From Flavobacterium antarcticum DSM 19726 (GTDB lineage Bacteria > Bacteroidota > Bacteroidia > Flavobacteriales > Flavobacteriaceae), in contig NZ_ATTM01000008.1 in assembly GCF_000419685.1 (NCBI RefSeq), positions 91,068-155,067 on the forward strand: a stretch of DNA of 64,000 nucleotides. Direction: 5' to 3'. The notes beneath the pieces are model-generated. The model was not told the origin of the DNA, did no database searches, and worked only from the letters and a program-made list of their open reading frames with translations. This document shows, in pieces, positions 24,651 through 33,089 of the stretch. The stretch's first letter is position 1. Each line of letters begins with the position of its first letter. Position numbers and translations under genes: made by a program.

Positions 24651-24875
24651 ATGAACTATTCTGAAGTAATTTTTAGCTTGATGGATGAAGTCCGACAGCT
24701 CGTTGAATTTATCAACCAATACATTCACAAAGGAATCGAGTTATTTGAACAAGCGCGCTTGTGGATTGTAAAAGCAATCGAATACATCGAAGCCCGAATC
24801 AATGAATTCACTTATCGTATCCGAAATAAAAACGTTGATTTCTTAGAGTTTTCTGAGGAAGATATGTTTGTTTAA
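24651..24875 (+). CDS. Small acidic helical protein, unknown function
   Basis: 74 residues from the ATG at 24651. The whole protein is one long amphipathic helical region (segments V-R-Q-L-V-E-F-I-N-Q-Y-I and W-I-V-K-A-I-E-Y-I-E-A-R-I) with an acidic tail E-F-S-E-E-D-M-F-V. No signal peptide or motif. It is a free-standing gene with a candidate -7 element upstream and a strong terminator six bases after the stop, which supports a real transcription unit. I do not recognise the family; a coiled-coil partner or membrane-surface protein would fit. Confidence 0.6.
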   Translation: MNYSEVIFSLMDEVRQLVEFINQYIHKGIELFEQARLWIVKAIEYIEARINEFTYRIRNKNVDFLEFSEEDMFV

Positions 24876-24881
24876 CTTCTC

Positions 24882-24910
24882 AAAACCCTGCTGCGTCAGG
24901 GTTTTCTTAT
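24882..24910 (+). terminator. Rho-independent terminator
   Basis: Perfect 9-bp stem AAAACCCTG / CAGGGTTTT (24882-24890, 24897-24905) with loop CTGCGT, followed by T-rich sequence. It closes the small-protein gene at 24651. Confidence 0.85.
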
Positions 24911-25060
24911 TTCAAAATTTCATTAAGTTCGGCACGGATTGGTACAAATTCTGGCCAATGTAAACGTTACGCATTTAAAATCATTTTGTTTATGTTCCTT
25001 ACGGTTTAAAGAAAACACTTTGGCAGGAGCAAAAAACTAAATACGCTTTGTAAAAGCATT

Positions 25061-25555
25061 TTAGAGTGGCATTCTTTTCTTCATCTCTTCCACAATATTG
25101 TAAGCAGCGGGACAAATTTCTACATTTTTCAAAGTGAGGTTGCTAATTTGTTGAAACTTCTTTCTATCGGTATGGGGAAATTCCCTACACGCTTTTGGTC
25201 GAACGTCGTAAATCATGCAGTAATTTTCAGCGTCAAGAAAAGTACAAGGCACACTTTTCAACACATAATCATTGTCCTCGTCAATGCGAAGGTGTTGGTC
25301 TATAAATTGTTGTGGTTTTTGTCGGAAGTGCTTTGCCACACGTTCAATATCGGCAGAAGTAAAAAGTGGCCCTGTGGTTTTACAACAATTGGCACATTGC
25401 AAACAATCCGTTCGCTTGAATTCAGCTTCGTGTAAATCCTGCATCACGTAATCGAGATTTTTGGGCACTTTCTTTTTGAGCTTATCGAAATACTTTTTGT
25501 TTTCGTTATGCTTATCTTTGGCTAACTTTCCGAGTTCGTTAAGTTGTGGTTTCAA
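25061..25555 (-). CDS. YkgJ family cysteine cluster protein
   Basis: 164 residues from a TTG at 25555; the first in-frame ATG is 38 codons inside and would cut conserved sequence. The metal-binding pattern starts with C51, C54, C57, C58 (CLQCANCC) and continues with C-T-F-L-D-A-E-N-Y-C-M-I-Y and R-P-K-A-C-R-E-F-P, the order seen in the YkgJ/UPF0153 family of putative Zn/Fe-binding proteins. Function in the cell is not well defined. Divergent from a methyltransferase gene 64 bases away, the usual kind of neighbour. Confidence 0.85.
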   Translation of the reverse strand: MKPQLNELGKLAKDKHNENKKYFDKLKKKVPKNLDYVMQDLHEAEFKRTDCLQCANCCKTTGPLFTSADIERVAKHFRQKPQQFIDQHLRIDEDNDYVLKSVPCTFLDAENYCMIYDVRPKACREFPHTDRKKFQQISNLTLKNVEICPAAYNIVEEMKKRMPL

Positions 25556-25619
25556 GTTTCGTTATTTGAAATGCAAATTTACGCAACTTAAAAAAACCTA
25601 ACCCTCAATCTGAATCAAA

Positions 25620-26330
25620 ATGTTGGATTTATTTGGCAAAGCCATTTTGGACTATCAAACTCAAAACGCTCCCGAAGCTTTAATTACGTTCACATCCATT
25701 TCGGATGAAGATGAAATGGACGTTGCTTATTTATTTCGTCCGTATGATTTGATGCCAAAAATCGAACAGAAAGCTTTGCAACTTTCGTATGGCAAAATCC
25801 TTGACGTAGGTTGTGGCGCAGGAAGTCATGCTTTGTCGTTGCAAAATGATCGCAAATTAGACGTTACAGCAATTGACCTATCTACAAATGCTATCGAAAC
25901 CTGTCGCTTAAGAGGGCTATCCAACGCGATTGTAACAGATGTCCTGGCATTTAATCCTGCGGAACAATTTGACACAATTCTTCTATTGATGAATGGTACC
26001 GGAATATTTGAAACCTTGGTGAAATCCGCACTTTATTTGCAGCATCTTAAATCATTATTAGCGCCAAATGGGCAAATTCTGATTGACAGTTCCGACTTAA
26101 TTTATATGTACGACGCAGACGAAGACGGTGGCGCTTGGATTCCTAGTGCACACTATTACGGCGAATTGACTTTTACCGTTCGCTACAAAGGTCAAACCGA
26201 TGAAACGTTCCCGTGGTTGTATATGGATTACAATACGTTGCAAAACGCGGCTGTAGCCAATGGTTTGCACTGTGAATTAATTACCGAAGGCGACCATTTT
26301 GATTATTTAGCAAAACTTACGCATCTGTAA
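25620..26330 (+). CDS. Class I SAM-dependent methyltransferase
   Basis: 236 residues. Motif I ILDVGCGAGSHALSL at 60-74 binds S-adenosylmethionine; the acidic residue of strand 2 is in V-T-A-I-D-L-S; motif IV region L-L-L-M-N-G-T-G-I-F. The D-E-D-G-G-A-W and Y-Y-G-E-L segments near 160-180 are found in a flavobacterial group of unassigned methyltransferases. The substrate is unknown. It is single on the plus strand; the stop is immediately followed by the convergent class V aminotransferase stop (26331), without a visible terminator. Confidence 0.8.
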   Translation: MLDLFGKAILDYQTQNAPEALITFTSISDEDEMDVAYLFRPYDLMPKIEQKALQLSYGKILDVGCGAGSHALSLQNDRKLDVTAIDLSTNAIETCRLRGLSNAIVTDVLAFNPAEQFDTILLLMNGTGIFETLVKSALYLQHLKSLLAPNGQILIDSSDLIYMYDADEDGGAWIPSAHYYGELTFTVRYKGQTDETFPWLYMDYNTLQNAAVANGLHCELITEGDHFDYLAKLTHL

Positions 26331-27488
26331 TCAAACTTGAATCAAGTCCGTAGTAGCAATAATATCCTCCAAAGCTTTGTACAAAATATCCAGATCACTT
26401 TGCGAATTATACGCATTTATGGAATACCTCAGATAAACCTTTTCATTCAGGATCATTATAGGTACTTGGATTTTATATTTGTCGTACAGCAAATCCTTTA
26501 GCTCTTGCGGATTCGAAGTTTGGATTGGAACACTTGCCATCTGTCCCATGAATGCTGTTGAAAGTGGTGCAATGGGAGTGCTGTTCAGTAAAGCACAAAA
26601 TCGTGGATAGTTTTTCAACACCAATTCTTTGGCTGCAGCCGATTTTTCCTTCCAATTGTTTTTCTGAAGAAATTCAATAACTGTTGGCGTACACAAATAC
26701 GCTGAATGATCGTTTGTTCCTTGGTATTCATGGTAGTCTAAAAATGGGCTTTCGCTTGGCGTCAAACTTTCGTACCCCCAACTTACTACTAAAGGTTCTA
26801 TTTCATTTTGCCATTCTTTTTTGACATACAAAAACGACGAGCCTTTAGGAGCCAACATCCATTTGTGCAACGTTCCGGTGTAGAAGTCGGGATTTAAGCT
26901 AGCAATATCCAAGTCGATGTGGCCTGGAACATGAGCTCCGTCAATGATTGTCGTGATCCCCAATTCTCGGGCTTTGTCGCAAATTTCTTTGACCGGAAAA
27001 ATCAAGGCTGTTATACTTGCTATTTGATTTATGAAGATGATCTTTGTTTTAGGGGTCAATCCTTGCCAAAACTCCGCAAGTATTTGTTCTTTTGAAATGA
27101 CAGGTAGTGAAATAGATTGGCGAACGTATTTTACGCCTGATTTCTTGCTGTAGAAGTGCCATGTTCGGTCCATGGCTCCATATTCATGATTGGTTGTTAA
27201 AATCTCATCTCCTTCTTTCAACTTTAAACTTCGCATGATGGTGTTGACCGCCACGGTAGGGTTTGGCGTAAAAACAAAATCGTCTGGATCACAATTGATA
27301 AAAGCAGCGAGTGCTTCTTTGGCTGTAGCCAAATGTTTTGCAAACTGTTTCTGAATAAAATAAACTGGATCGCTTTCCATTTCACGTTGGAAGCTTTGCT
27401 GTTTTTCAAAAATAACTTTTGGACACGCTCCAAATGAGCCGTGGTTTAAAAAGGTGTAGGTTGGATTGAGTAGAAATTGGTCTTTCAT
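26331..27488 (-). CDS. PLP-dependent aminotransferase class V (isopenicillin-N-epimerase-like)
   Basis: 385 residues from the ATG at 27488. The frame is open further upstream but that part overlaps the neighbouring gene's terminator. Conserved: FLNHGSFGACP at 13-23, TPNPTVAVN at 74-82, the PLP ring-stacking histidine in N-H-E-Y-G-A, DGAH at 183-186, and the Schiff-base K209 in TGTLHKWMLAPKG. It belongs to the cysteine desulfurase/epimerase-like branch whose members epimerise or cleave amino acids and peptides. The exact substrate is not evident. The terminator of the upstream DUF2059 gene lies between the two. Confidence 0.82.
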   Translation of the reverse strand: MKDQFLLNPTYTFLNHGSFGACPKVIFEKQQSFQREMESDPVYFIQKQFAKHLATAKEALAAFINCDPDDFVFTPNPTVAVNTIMRSLKLKEGDEILTTNHEYGAMDRTWHFYSKKSGVKYVRQSISLPVISKEQILAEFWQGLTPKTKIIFINQIASITALIFPVKEICDKARELGITTIIDGAHVPGHIDLDIASLNPDFYTGTLHKWMLAPKGSSFLYVKKEWQNEIEPLVVSWGYESLTPSESPFLDYHEYQGTNDHSAYLCTPTVIEFLQKNNWKEKSAAAKELVLKNYPRFCALLNSTPIAPLSTAFMGQMASVPIQTSNPQELKDLLYDKYKIQVPIMILNEKVYLRYSINAYNSQSDLDILYKALEDIIATTDLIQV

Positions 27489-27502
27489 CGGTGTTACTTT
27501 TG

Positions 27503-27535
27503 CATAAAAAAACCCAAACGTTGCGCTTGGGTTTT
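27503..27535 (-). terminator. Rho-independent terminator
   Basis: Stem AACCCAA (27511-27517) / TTGGGTT (27527-27533); read on the minus strand it ends in a run of seven T. It closes the DUF2059 gene whose stop is at 27545. Confidence 0.8.
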
Positions 27536-27544
27536 GTACTTTAT

Positions 27545-27949
27545 CTATTGTTCCATGTATTTCATCATGACACTTTGCAACTCCATGCCCCATTCCTGAC
27601 CCGCATCAGTTGACTTTTTATAAAGTGCTCCTGCAGAACTGGAAATTTTCTTTCCAACAGGCGATTCATAAAACTTAATCATTTCTTTAACTTCATCGTG
27701 GGTATACGTTTCCATATATGCTACGGCAATTTTATCATACAAAGAAGGCAATGAAGCGTCAAAATCTTTAGAGAAATCGGCTCTTTTTGTCAAAGGAATA
27801 TTTTGCATGATTTGTTCCTTTGCCATTTGCATCGGTCCTGCAGCACCTGATTGCACGATTACTTTCAGTACATCTGCTTTAAAAGCATCTTGTGCCACAA
27901 CTAAATGAGCGACAAACATAAATGCGATTGTAATTACTAATTTTTTCAT
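27545..27949 (-). CDS. Secreted DUF2059 protein
   Basis: 134 residues. Signal peptide MKKLVITIAFMFVAHLVVAQ with cleavage after A-Q (about residue 20). The mature part is helical with M-I-K-F-Y-E-S-P-V-G-K-K (about 90-101), the conserved DUF2059 segment followed by a conserved serine. The domain occurs in periplasmic or outer-membrane-associated proteins of unknown function. It has its own terminator downstream and its own short leader upstream, so it is probably a single-gene unit. Confidence 0.82.
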   Translation of the reverse strand: MKKLVITIAFMFVAHLVVAQDAFKADVLKVIVQSGAAGPMQMAKEQIMQNIPLTKRADFSKDFDASLPSLYDKIAVAYMETYTHDEVKEMIKFYESPVGKKISSSAGALYKKSTDAGQEWGMELQSVMMKYMEQ

Positions 27950-27990
27950 TGGTTGGTTTTTTTATAAATTAAACTCAAATATAAAAAAAA

Positions 27991-28623
27991 TTACGGAATA
28001 TTTAGAAATTTATGTGTTTGCAAAGAAACCCTCCATTTTGGATTATTCATTACGTAATCTACAATAAGTGGCGTCATTTCGTCTTTTTTGCTCCACTCCG
28101 GTTGTAAAAATAAAATCGCGTTCGGATTGACTTTTTCTGCTTGTTCTTCTGCGAAAATAAAGTCGTGCTTGTTGAAAATAATTACCTTCAACTCGTGTGC
28201 TATTTCGTAAACCGTTTTTGTGGGTAATTTATTTTTCTTTGGCGAAAGACAAATCCAATCCCAAGTTCCTGAAAGTGGATAAGCACCTGAAGTTTCAATA
28301 TGTACTTTCCGTCCGTTCTCTTTTAGCTTTTGCGTCAGCAAGGTCATGTCCCAAGTTAAGGGTTCGCCTCCAGTGACCACCACCGTATCGGAATGTTTAG
28401 AAGCATTCGCAACAATCGTGTCTACATCTGTTGGCGGATGCAAATCCGGATTCCAACTTTCCTTTACGTCGCACCAGTGGCAACCAACATCACAACCGCC
28501 CACTCTAATGAAATAAGCTGCAGTTCCCGTATGGTATCCTTCCCCTTGAATTGTATAAAACTCCTCCATCAACGGCAACATTGCTCCTTTTTCTACGGCT
28601 ACTTGTATTTCTTTTGCTAACAT
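27991..28623 (-). CDS. queE: 7-carboxy-7-deazaguanine synthase QueE
   Basis: 210 residues from the ATG at 28623. Radical SAM cluster motif C44-x3-C48-x2-C51 in GGCDVGCHWCDVKESW, preceded by FYTIQGEGYHTG (22-33), the substrate loop typical of QueE. VVTGGEPL is the SAM-binding G-G-E segment. QueE makes 7-carboxy-7-deazaguanine from 6-carboxytetrahydropterin in queuosine/preQ1 synthesis. No queC, queD or queF lies in this window. The product can also feed DNA 7-deazaguanine modification, but nothing here points to that. Confidence 0.93.
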   Translation of the reverse strand: MLAKEIQVAVEKGAMLPLMEEFYTIQGEGYHTGTAAYFIRVGGCDVGCHWCDVKESWNPDLHPPTDVDTIVANASKHSDTVVVTGGEPLTWDMTLLTQKLKENGRKVHIETSGAYPLSGTWDWICLSPKKNKLPTKTVYEIAHELKVIIFNKHDFIFAEEQAEKVNPNAILFLQPEWSKKDEMTPLIVDYVMNNPKWRVSLQTHKFLNIP

Positions 28624-28722
28624 TTTAAATTTTAAATAAGGGGGCAAAGATACAGAATTTCTTATGAAATAGAATCTAAATGCTGACCTGAATAATCTTC
28701 AAGCTCTGATATCATTCTCAAT

Positions 28723-28778
28723 TATATCCTAAATCCAGGATATAAAAAAAACCGATACCATTTCTGATATCGGTTTTT
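28723..28778 (-). terminator. Tandem hairpins ending the exbB-to-TPR operon
   Basis: First hairpin: ACCGATA (28751-28757) / TATCGGT (28768-28774), followed on the minus strand by a T-run. Second hairpin: TATATCCT (28723-28730) / AGGATATA (28737-28744) directly after the T-run. They lie 20 bases after the TPR-protein stop. The first is a good intrinsic terminator; the second may add efficiency. Confidence 0.8.
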
Positions 28779-28795
28779 GATCTACTTAAAATCTA

Positions 28796-30502
28796 TTATT
28801 TTAATGCTTTTAATCTTGCGGTTGCAGCTTCATTTGTAGGATCAATCGCTAATGCTTTTTGATAATACTCTCTTGCTTTTGCTTTATCGCTGTTTGCGTA
28901 ATACGTTGCAATATTTGTATATGCTTCAACAAATTTTGTTTGATTCGCTGGCTTGCTTGCTTCTTCAGCTCCTTTTTCGTTCACCACTTTAATAAATTCT
29001 TCATAATTAGCCGCCATCTTCGCTTGTGCTTCCGCATTGTTTTCTAACAAACTGTTTACACGTGCTTTGTAGATGTAAGCGTCTTGAGTAGTCGGTGAAA
29101 CCGCGATTACGTTGTCAAATGCTTTTGATGCTTTTTCAACAATAATTGGATCGATCTTTTGTCCTTGAGGTAAATTCACATTACCAAAATACAAGGCATA
29201 ACCCAAATAAAAGTTGTCGTATAAGAAGTTCTGCGAATTTGGATTTGAAGTTGCTACTTCATAGATCGCTGCTGCTTCATTGTATAATTTAATGTCAAAG
29301 AATTTCTTACCAATGTCATTTAGTTCATTTGCCATTGCTGGATCCATTTGAACTCCTTTCAACATGTCCGCTACACCTGCAGTAAATAATGTTTGGTCTA
29401 CTTTATTTACATCCGCACCTTCTGCATCTTTTGTAGTGGTTAACGCTTTGTGCGTTTTTGCCATTCCTAAGTACAGATAATCACGTCCAATTGGTTTTGC
29501 ATTTGGCGTTGACAAGAACTCATTTAATGCTTTAATTGCTTCCGCATCATTTCCATTTTCGTAAGCTGAATATCCTAAATAACGTAAAATACGTGGGTTT
29601 ACTTTGTCCAGTTTTTTCATTTCAAGCGCTTCTTTTTCAAGCGCTGCATAATCCTTAGTTAAAATTAAGAAATCGGCATGACGCATTCTTGAATCTAAAG
29701 AATAATCAGTTAATGCTAAATACTTGTCGTAATATTCAAGTGCTTTCTTATTTTTTTCTGCATAGTTTTCAGTATCGTTCAATGACCATACATAATACGT
29801 TTCTGCTAAACCTCTGTAAGCAGGACCATAATTTGGATCTAGAGCGATAATGTTTTCAAAAGCTGTTTTTGCTTCCTGAAAAGCTTTAGAACCAATCGTG
29901 ATGAAACCAAGTTGCAACTTCGCTTTCAAAACTGATTTATCCGCATCGTACGCATTTCTGTACGCAGAATACGCTTCGTTCGTGTTTCCTTCGCCATAAT
30001 AAGCATCTCCTAATGACAATAAAACCTGAGCGTCGTTTGGCTGAATATCTTTTGCTTTATTTAAAAACAAAAGCGCTGATTTATAGTTTGGTGTTTCTGC
30101 ATTCAAATACGCACGACCTATGTGCAAAAATTCTTCAAAATCTTTACGTCGCATATCGACTTGCGCTTTGTTGAAGTTTTCGTTTGACTTTACGGCGTCG
30201 TTGTTATTCAATGCCATTTGTCCTAAACCGATGTAATTGAAATTTGCATTTTTCTTTGCTGCTAAACCTTTTTGAAAATAGATTTGAGCAGAATCCTCTA
30301 CTTTTTGCATCAAGTACAAATTTCCTAAAATAAAGAAATTTTTACCTTGATCTGCATCTGCAGTAGTTAGTGTTTTTAAAATTGATTTGGCTTTGTCAAA
30401 CTTTTCCGCGTCAATTGCTTTCTGAGCTTGTTCTAAGTCTTGGGCAACTGCTGTTGCACCAATGGCTAAAAACGCAACGCTGAATATTTTTAATTTGTTC
30501 AT
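28796..30502 (-). CDS. Periplasmic tetratricopeptide repeat protein
   Basis: 568 residues with a signal peptide (MNKLKIFSVAFLAIGATAVAQ). Nearly the whole mature protein is TPR-like helix pairs, for example the repeats around G-L-G-Q-M-A, L-L-S-L-G-D-A-Y-Y-G-E-G-N-T-N-E-A-Y (about 170-187) and the last one A-R-E-Y-Y-Q-K-A-L-A-I-D-P-T-N. TPR proteins are scaffolds. It is the last gene of the ExbB-ExbD-ExbD-TonB-PstS-like operon, 14 bases after the PstS-like gene; constant association suggests that it helps couple TonB energy to outer-membrane machinery. A double hairpin terminates the operon after it. Confidence 0.88.
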   Translation of the reverse strand: MNKLKIFSVAFLAIGATAVAQDLEQAQKAIDAEKFDKAKSILKTLTTADADQGKNFFILGNLYLMQKVEDSAQIYFQKGLAAKKNANFNYIGLGQMALNNNDAVKSNENFNKAQVDMRRKDFEEFLHIGRAYLNAETPNYKSALLFLNKAKDIQPNDAQVLLSLGDAYYGEGNTNEAYSAYRNAYDADKSVLKAKLQLGFITIGSKAFQEAKTAFENIIALDPNYGPAYRGLAETYYVWSLNDTENYAEKNKKALEYYDKYLALTDYSLDSRMRHADFLILTKDYAALEKEALEMKKLDKVNPRILRYLGYSAYENGNDAEAIKALNEFLSTPNAKPIGRDYLYLGMAKTHKALTTTKDAEGADVNKVDQTLFTAGVADMLKGVQMDPAMANELNDIGKKFFDIKLYNEAAAIYEVATSNPNSQNFLYDNFYLGYALYFGNVNLPQGQKIDPIIVEKASKAFDNVIAVSPTTQDAYIYKARVNSLLENNAEAQAKMAANYEEFIKVVNEKGAEEASKPANQTKFVEAYTNIATYYANSDKAKAREYYQKALAIDPTNEAATARLKALK

Positions 30503-30516
30503 AGTATTTCGATTTA

Positions 30517-31455
30517 TTATTTATTAATCTGTTTTCTGATGTTAATGTTTCTCTCCGGAATTGTAATGGGTAGCAAATTTGCCGTCATGACAATTCGTTG
30601 TCCAATATCACCTACTACAAAAGAAGCAAAACCCGTACCTAAACCAGCAAATCCTTGATAATTTAACACATAGATGCTTCTCTTCAACGGATACAATCCC
30701 GCTCCTAGACTGGCTTGATTGGGCAAATAGTAAGTTTCGTTGTTCGTTCCGTTTTTAACATTTTTAACCGCAAGAACGTTAACGTTGTTGACTAATGTTT
30801 GCCATTCTGGGTAAGGTTCTGCCACAGCGTCCATACCTATGACCCCAATGGCGTCCGGATTATTCTTTACAAATTCAAGCACTTCTTTCGTCGAATTTAA
30901 TGAAAATACGTTTTCCTTTGCTCCATTTGGAACGTTCGCCCAACGGTTCATGTACGTAACAACACTCGAATTTGGATTCTCAAAAACTAATTTTTTAATT
31001 GCACTTGACTTCCCATGTAACAAATTATATACTTCATCTAAATCAAGTACCGTATCGTTACTGCTTTTATTGCGAATAAAAACGATGGCATCTGAAGCAA
31101 AGTGTGAAATTCGGGGAATGATCTTCTTGTTGTGAAAATAATTTTCCTCTTCTTTCGTCAAGCGTCTCGTCAGCACCGCCATGTTGGTTTTGCCGCTCAG
31201 CAAATCATTTACAATTTCTGATTCTGATTTAGCCGTAAGGTGCACTTTTGCATCATACTGACTTTCAAAAACATCGACTTGTCCCTGCATTAAAGACTGT
31301 ACCGTTTGATCTACGTATAAATCAATTTCTCCAGTCAATATAGTCTCTTTCTTTTCTGACTCGTCCAATTTATTCTTGCACGCCAATACAAGTGTAAAAA
31401 TTGCAATAAACAATGCTATTACTTTCAAGTACGGCGGAATTAGTTGCTTTCTCAT
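30517..31455 (-). CDS. PstS-like substrate-binding lipoprotein
   Basis: 312 residues. N-terminal hydrophobic segment ends in a lipobox (T-L-V-L-A-C at about 21-26). The body matches the periplasmic phosphate-binding-protein fold: VLTRRLTKEE, D-A-I-V-F-I-R-N-K, an S-S-V-V-T-Y segment in the ligand-site region, and Y-L-P-N-Q-A-S-L-G-A-G-L-Y-P-L-K-R near the end. No pstC, pstA or pstB genes are present; instead it sits in the tonB operon, so phosphate transport is not a safe assumption. The ATG overlaps the stop of the small membrane protein upstream by four bases. Confidence 0.8.
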   Translation of the reverse strand: MRKQLIPPYLKVIALFIAIFTLVLACKNKLDESEKKETILTGEIDLYVDQTVQSLMQGQVDVFESQYDAKVHLTAKSESEIVNDLLSGKTNMAVLTRRLTKEEENYFHNKKIIPRISHFASDAIVFIRNKSSNDTVLDLDEVYNLLHGKSSAIKKLVFENPNSSVVTYMNRWANVPNGAKENVFSLNSTKEVLEFVKNNPDAIGVIGMDAVAEPYPEWQTLVNNVNVLAVKNVKNGTNNETYYLPNQASLGAGLYPLKRSIYVLNYQGFAGLGTGFASFVVGDIGQRIVMTANLLPITIPERNINIRKQINK

Positions 31456-31685
31456 TCTTTGTCATTTTTGATTAGGCGAATAAATCTAAAAAAGGCGTAG
31501 GCAATTAGCAATACACCAAAAGCAATACGATATGTTTTGGACATATCGATTGGAAAATCCTTCCAGAATATAACGGTAATTCCCAATACAAAGTAAATGA
31601 GAAAAAACACTATTCCTAAAACGAGCAAAAATCGCACTTTAGGCGATTTCTGAACTCTTTTTATTTTATTATTGTTGTCTGTCAT
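31452..31685 (-). CDS. Small two-helix membrane protein
   Basis: 77 residues. A basic N-terminus, then two hydrophobic segments (about 18-40, FLLVLGIVFFLIYFVLGI, and about 52-66), ending in a charged tail. It lies between tonB and the PstS-like gene, seven bases after tonB, and overlaps the next gene. No known motif; position and overlaps argue for a role with the TonB complex. Confidence 0.7.
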   Translation of the reverse strand: MTDNNNKIKRVQKSPKVRFLLVLGIVFFLIYFVLGITVIFWKDFPIDMSKTYRIAFGVLLIAYAFFRFIRLIKNDKE

Positions 31686-31692
31686 CTAGCAA

Positions 31693-32487
31693 TTATCCTC
31701 CAACAATACTAATTGGTAATGAATACAATACACGTACCGGACGACCATTTTGAATTCCTGGTTTCCATCGCGGTGATTTTTTAAGTACACGAATCGCTTC
31801 TGCACCTGTTCCGTAACCTAAGTCACGCATCACTTTAATATCTGTTAACGAACCGTCTTTTTCAACAACGAACTGTACGATCACTTTTCCTTTAATGTCC
31901 TCTTCAGGAGCTCGGTAATTTTTTCCTACAAATTCTAAGAACTTCCCGATACCACCTGGGTATTCTGGACGTACTTCAACAGCATTATAAATGGTATTGT
32001 CTTCAACAATTTTCACATCCTTATCGCCTTCTCCTGACGGAGCGTCGATAACGATTTTACCATCGTCTCTACCCTTTACATCTTTCGTTCCAACGTTTTT
32101 GTCTTTCAGTTCCTCAATAGTTTTAATTTCTTCTACTACTTTCTCTTTTTCAACAACTTTAGGCTTCACAAATTTTACCTCATCCACTTTTGGAGCAGGT
32201 GGTGGTGGTGGTGGTGGTGGCACTAAAGGTTTGATTTCTTCCACTGGAGGTGGAATATTCAACTTTGCCATGTCTACCATCGTCACTTTCTCTTGATCTG
32301 CGTCTTCGTCAGAGCTCCAATTTATCATTGGCAACGCTAATAATCCTGCAAAAACAGTACTACCAATCAAAAGTGCCAGTAGGGTCATTTTTGGATTTTC
32401 TTTACGTAAAACGTAGGCACCGTAAGCTTTGTTACGACCTTCGAATACCATGTCAATCCATTTCTGTTTGTATATATCTAGTTTCAT
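31693..32487 (-). CDS. tonB: Energy transducer TonB
   Basis: 264 residues. A short cytoplasmic start, F-E-G-R-N-K-A-Y-G-A-Y-V-L-R-K at 15-29, is typical of Bacteroidota TonB. One membrane helix about 34-55; periplasmic proline-rich spacer with eight consecutive prolines around 90-97 and Lys/Glu/Val-rich repeats; C-terminal TonB domain from about 165 with YPGGIGKFLEFV and the usual (V/I)-x-x-G-x-(L/V) strands. It carries energy from the ExbBD motor to outer-membrane receptors. The antisense strand of the proline tract is glycine-rich and open but not a gene. Third-last transport gene of the exbB operon. Confidence 0.93.
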   Translation of the reverse strand: MKLDIYKQKWIDMVFEGRNKAYGAYVLRKENPKMTLLALLIGSTVFAGLLALPMINWSSDEDADQEKVTMVDMAKLNIPPPVEEIKPLVPPPPPPPPAPKVDEVKFVKPKVVEKEKVVEEIKTIEELKDKNVGTKDVKGRDDGKIVIDAPSGEGDKDVKIVEDNTIYNAVEVRPEYPGGIGKFLEFVGKNYRAPEEDIKGKVIVQFVVEKDGSLTDIKVMRDLGYGTGAEAIRVLKKSPRWKPGIQNGRPVRVLYSLPISIVGG

Positions 32488-32517
32488 ACTGTATATTTTT
32501 AAATTAAAAGAATAAAA

Positions 32518-33072
32518 CTACTCTCCAAACAATTGATTATCTTCTTTCGTGATGTCTACAATTGCATAGACTTTCACTTTACCGATAGCCATTTCATCTA
32601 AAACATCCACTAAATTTTTATAGGTAGACTCTTTACTTGCTTTAATTAAAACAATTAAAGGTTCTCCATTTGGTTTGGCAGCTGTTCTTGTTGCTAACGG
32701 CACCGATTGGATTTTGTCTAAAATCAATTTTCGCAGACTTTCTTTCGTATAGGTCAAATCCTTAGGCCCTTCTTTTGGGCTTGCTAATTGTCCCATGTAA
32801 TATTTCAATTCATCCTTTGGACCTAACACAAGGTTAAGTGTTCTTTCTTCCGAAATTAAAATATCTTCTTCTGGTTTGTTTTTATCTCCTTTATCTGGCA
32901 TTGCCAAATCCATCGATTGTGGTTTTGATAACGAAGTAGTCAACATAAAGAAGGTAATCAATAAAAATGCCAAATCTACCATTGCCGTTAAATCGACACT
33001 TGAATTTTGCTTCTTACTTCTTACTTTTCCGCCTTTGCCACCTTTACTGTCGCCAGTATCTAATTGAGCCAT
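32518..33072 (-). CDS. exbD: Biopolymer transport protein ExbD (second copy)
   Basis: 184 residues. Basic N-terminus, then S-S-V-D-L-T-A-M-V-D-L-A-F-L-L-I-T-F-F-M-L-T, the single membrane helix carrying the essential aspartate (Asp in M-V-D, about residue 33). The periplasmic ExbD domain follows and ends near K-V-Y-A-I-V-D-I. With ExbB it forms the proton-driven motor for TonB. Its paralogue lies 17 bases upstream. The duplication of exbD is a standing feature of this operon in Bacteroidota, so the two subunits may form a mixed dimer. Confidence 0.93.
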   Translation of the reverse strand: MAQLDTGDSKGGKGGKVRSKKQNSSVDLTAMVDLAFLLITFFMLTTSLSKPQSMDLAMPDKGDKNKPEEDILISEERTLNLVLGPKDELKYYMGQLASPKEGPKDLTYTKESLRKLILDKIQSVPLATRTAAKPNGEPLIVLIKASKESTYKNLVDVLDEMAIGKVKVYAIVDITKEDNQLFGE

Positions 33073-33089
33073 TTTTTATAATGTTTTAC

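Noticed and set aside
27991..28623. DNA 7-deazaguanine modification system (dpd-like) around queE
   Set aside because: No dpdA-K genes or restriction genes nearby; queE alone fits tRNA queuosine synthesis.
30517..31455. Phosphate ABC transport locus
   Set aside because: Only a PstS-like lipoprotein is present, with no pstC, pstA, pstB or phoU, and it is built into the tonB operon.
31991..32296. Open plus-strand frame rich in glycine and serine opposite tonB
   Set aside because: It is the complement of the proline/lysine-rich TonB spacer; composition bias keeps it open. No start context and no independent domain.
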